Assembly: GCF_021029445.1 (NCBI RefSeq) | Contig: NZ_CP072610.1 | Coordinates: 806,001 to 870,000, forward strand | Direction: 5' to 3' | Length of the DNA stretch: 64,000 nt | Origin: Pseudomonas wenzhouensis | GTDB taxonomy: Bacteria; Pseudomonadota; Gammaproteobacteria; Pseudomonadales; Pseudomonadaceae | Part shown: one piece after another, positions 63,345-64,000 of the stretch | Layout: each line of letters begins with the position of its first letter | Position numbering within the stretch: the first letter of the stretch is position 1 | The notes under the pieces: generated by a model | Seen by the model: only the letters and a program-made list of their open reading frames with translations | Told to the model about the DNA's origin: nothing | Databases searched by the model: none | Program-made: the position numbers and the translations under genes

Positions 63345-64000
63345 TGGAGCAGCTCAAGCGTATGGCGCTGTTCGCCACGGTGGTGGCCAGGGGCTCGATG
63401 GTTGGCGCTGCCGAAGCCCTGGGCATGACGGCCTCGGCGGTCAGCCAGCAGGTTCGCCGGCTCGAAGAGGCCACCGGCGTTACCCTGCTGCATCGCACCA
63501 CCCGCAAGCTGACCCTGACCGAAGCCGGCGCGACCTTCTACGAGAGCTGCCGGCAGATCGTCGAACTGGCTCAGCAGGCCGAACAGCGCCTGGCCGAACA
63601 GCGTGATGCGCCGGTGGGGGAGTTGCGCGTCGCCGCACCGGTTGGCTTTTCCGGGCCGCTGTTGTGCGAGGCGCTGGCACCCTTGCTCAGTGCTCATCCG
63701 GGGCTGAGCCTGAGCCTGTTCTTTCAGGATGAGCAGATCGATCTGATCGAGTCGCGCATCGACCTGGCCATTCGCGTCGGCCTGCAGGAAGACTCCAGTC
63801 TCATTGCCCGTCATGTCACCGACTGGCGCATGCTGCCATGCGCTGCTCCGGCCTATCTGGCACGTAGCGGTATGCCCGTGGCACCGGAGCAGCTGCTCAG
63901 GCTCGACTGGATAGGCCTGCGGCATGAGCGCAGCCAGCACCTGACCCTGCAGGGGCCAGCAGGTGCGCAGCAACGCCTGCGCCTGGAGACGCGCATCAGT
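63345..64000 (+). CDS. LysR-family transcriptional regulator, 3' end outside the window
   Basis: The frame starts MEQLKRMALFATVV at 63345 and is open to the window end (218 residues). The winged helix-turn-helix occupies residues 1-60 (A-A-E-A-L-G-M-T-A-S-A-V-S-Q-Q-V-R-R-L-E) and the start of the substrate-binding domain follows (G-E-L-R-V-A-A-P-V-G). The type is the CrgA/DsdC-like LTTR often divergent from a dehydrogenase. It probably controls the adjacent NAD(P)-binding gene. A long frame on the opposite strand is only its shadow. Confidence 0.9.

Noticed and set aside
63311..63973. Minus-strand open frame covering the LysR gene
   Set aside because: The plus frame from 63345 has a clear helix-turn-helix and LysR domain; the minus frame has no recognisable features.

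Overview
The window is a GC-rich stretch of a gammaproteobacterial chromosome that looks like Pseudomonas in the broad sense. Codon use, REP-type repeats, Anr boxes and gene neighbourhoods point there. I recognise several blocks that are also neighbours in P. aeruginosa: glyA-morA, radA-mapZ-DUF3015, nadC-DUF1631-ampD-ampE-chemoreceptor, and speC close to piuB/piuA/piuC. The way they are joined differs from P. aeruginosa, so a relative such as the P. mendocina/P. oleovorans group is a reasonable guess, but this is inference from memory of gene order.

Region by region. 0-1.3 kb: a truncated lipoprotein gene and a mazG-like/cmoM pair on the minus strand. 1.3-4.4 kb: cyanide-insensitive oxidase cioAB plus a DUF2474 mini-subunit, behind a perfect Anr box. 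4.4-13 kb: a linked TldD/PmbA pair, rlmG, fpr, a CNNM/CorC-type membrane protein, two tandem YdcH-family genes (the second behind a perfect Anr box), a GNAT gene and radA. 13-22 kb: a 48-aa protein behind an Anr-like box, mapZ, a DUF3015 secreted protein, glyA, the cyclic-di-GMP regulator morA, and ettA. 22-30 kb: nadC, a DUF1631 gene, ampDE and a chemoreceptor. 30-37.6 kb: tatD and the fructose phosphotransferase locus fruR/fruBKA with a Cra-type operator. 37.6-43 kb: an uncharacterised 725-aa membrane protein with an EF-hand-like loop, cobB, a small secreted protein and prfC.

43-62 kb is dominated by iron acquisition and redox chemistry. It holds a PepSY-flavodoxin-reductase fusion (piuB-like), speC, a complete 1.33-kb IS5-family element with intact ends and a CTAG duplication, a PiuA-like receptor with piuC, an alpha-hydroxy-acid oxidase, a second catecholate-type receptor, and a minus-strand cluster of a third TonB receptor followed by PepSY, DUF2271, DUF4198 and a membrane-anchored CysJ-like flavoprotein. 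The window ends with a DUF2218 gene, an NAD(P)-binding oxidoreductase and a divergent, truncated LysR regulator.

The most interesting candidate is the 55.8-61.9 kb cluster. The DUF2271 protein carries a D-x-x-SGAT motif of the type that ApbE modifies with covalent FMN. The cluster can therefore be read as a transmembrane electron relay (cytosolic NADPH flavoprotein, PepSY membrane protein, periplasmic flavoprotein) attached to a TonB receptor, probably to reduce imported metal chelates. Further leads are three Anr-type sites within 12 kb, the EF-hand membrane protein, and the IS insertion directly upstream of a receptor promoter.
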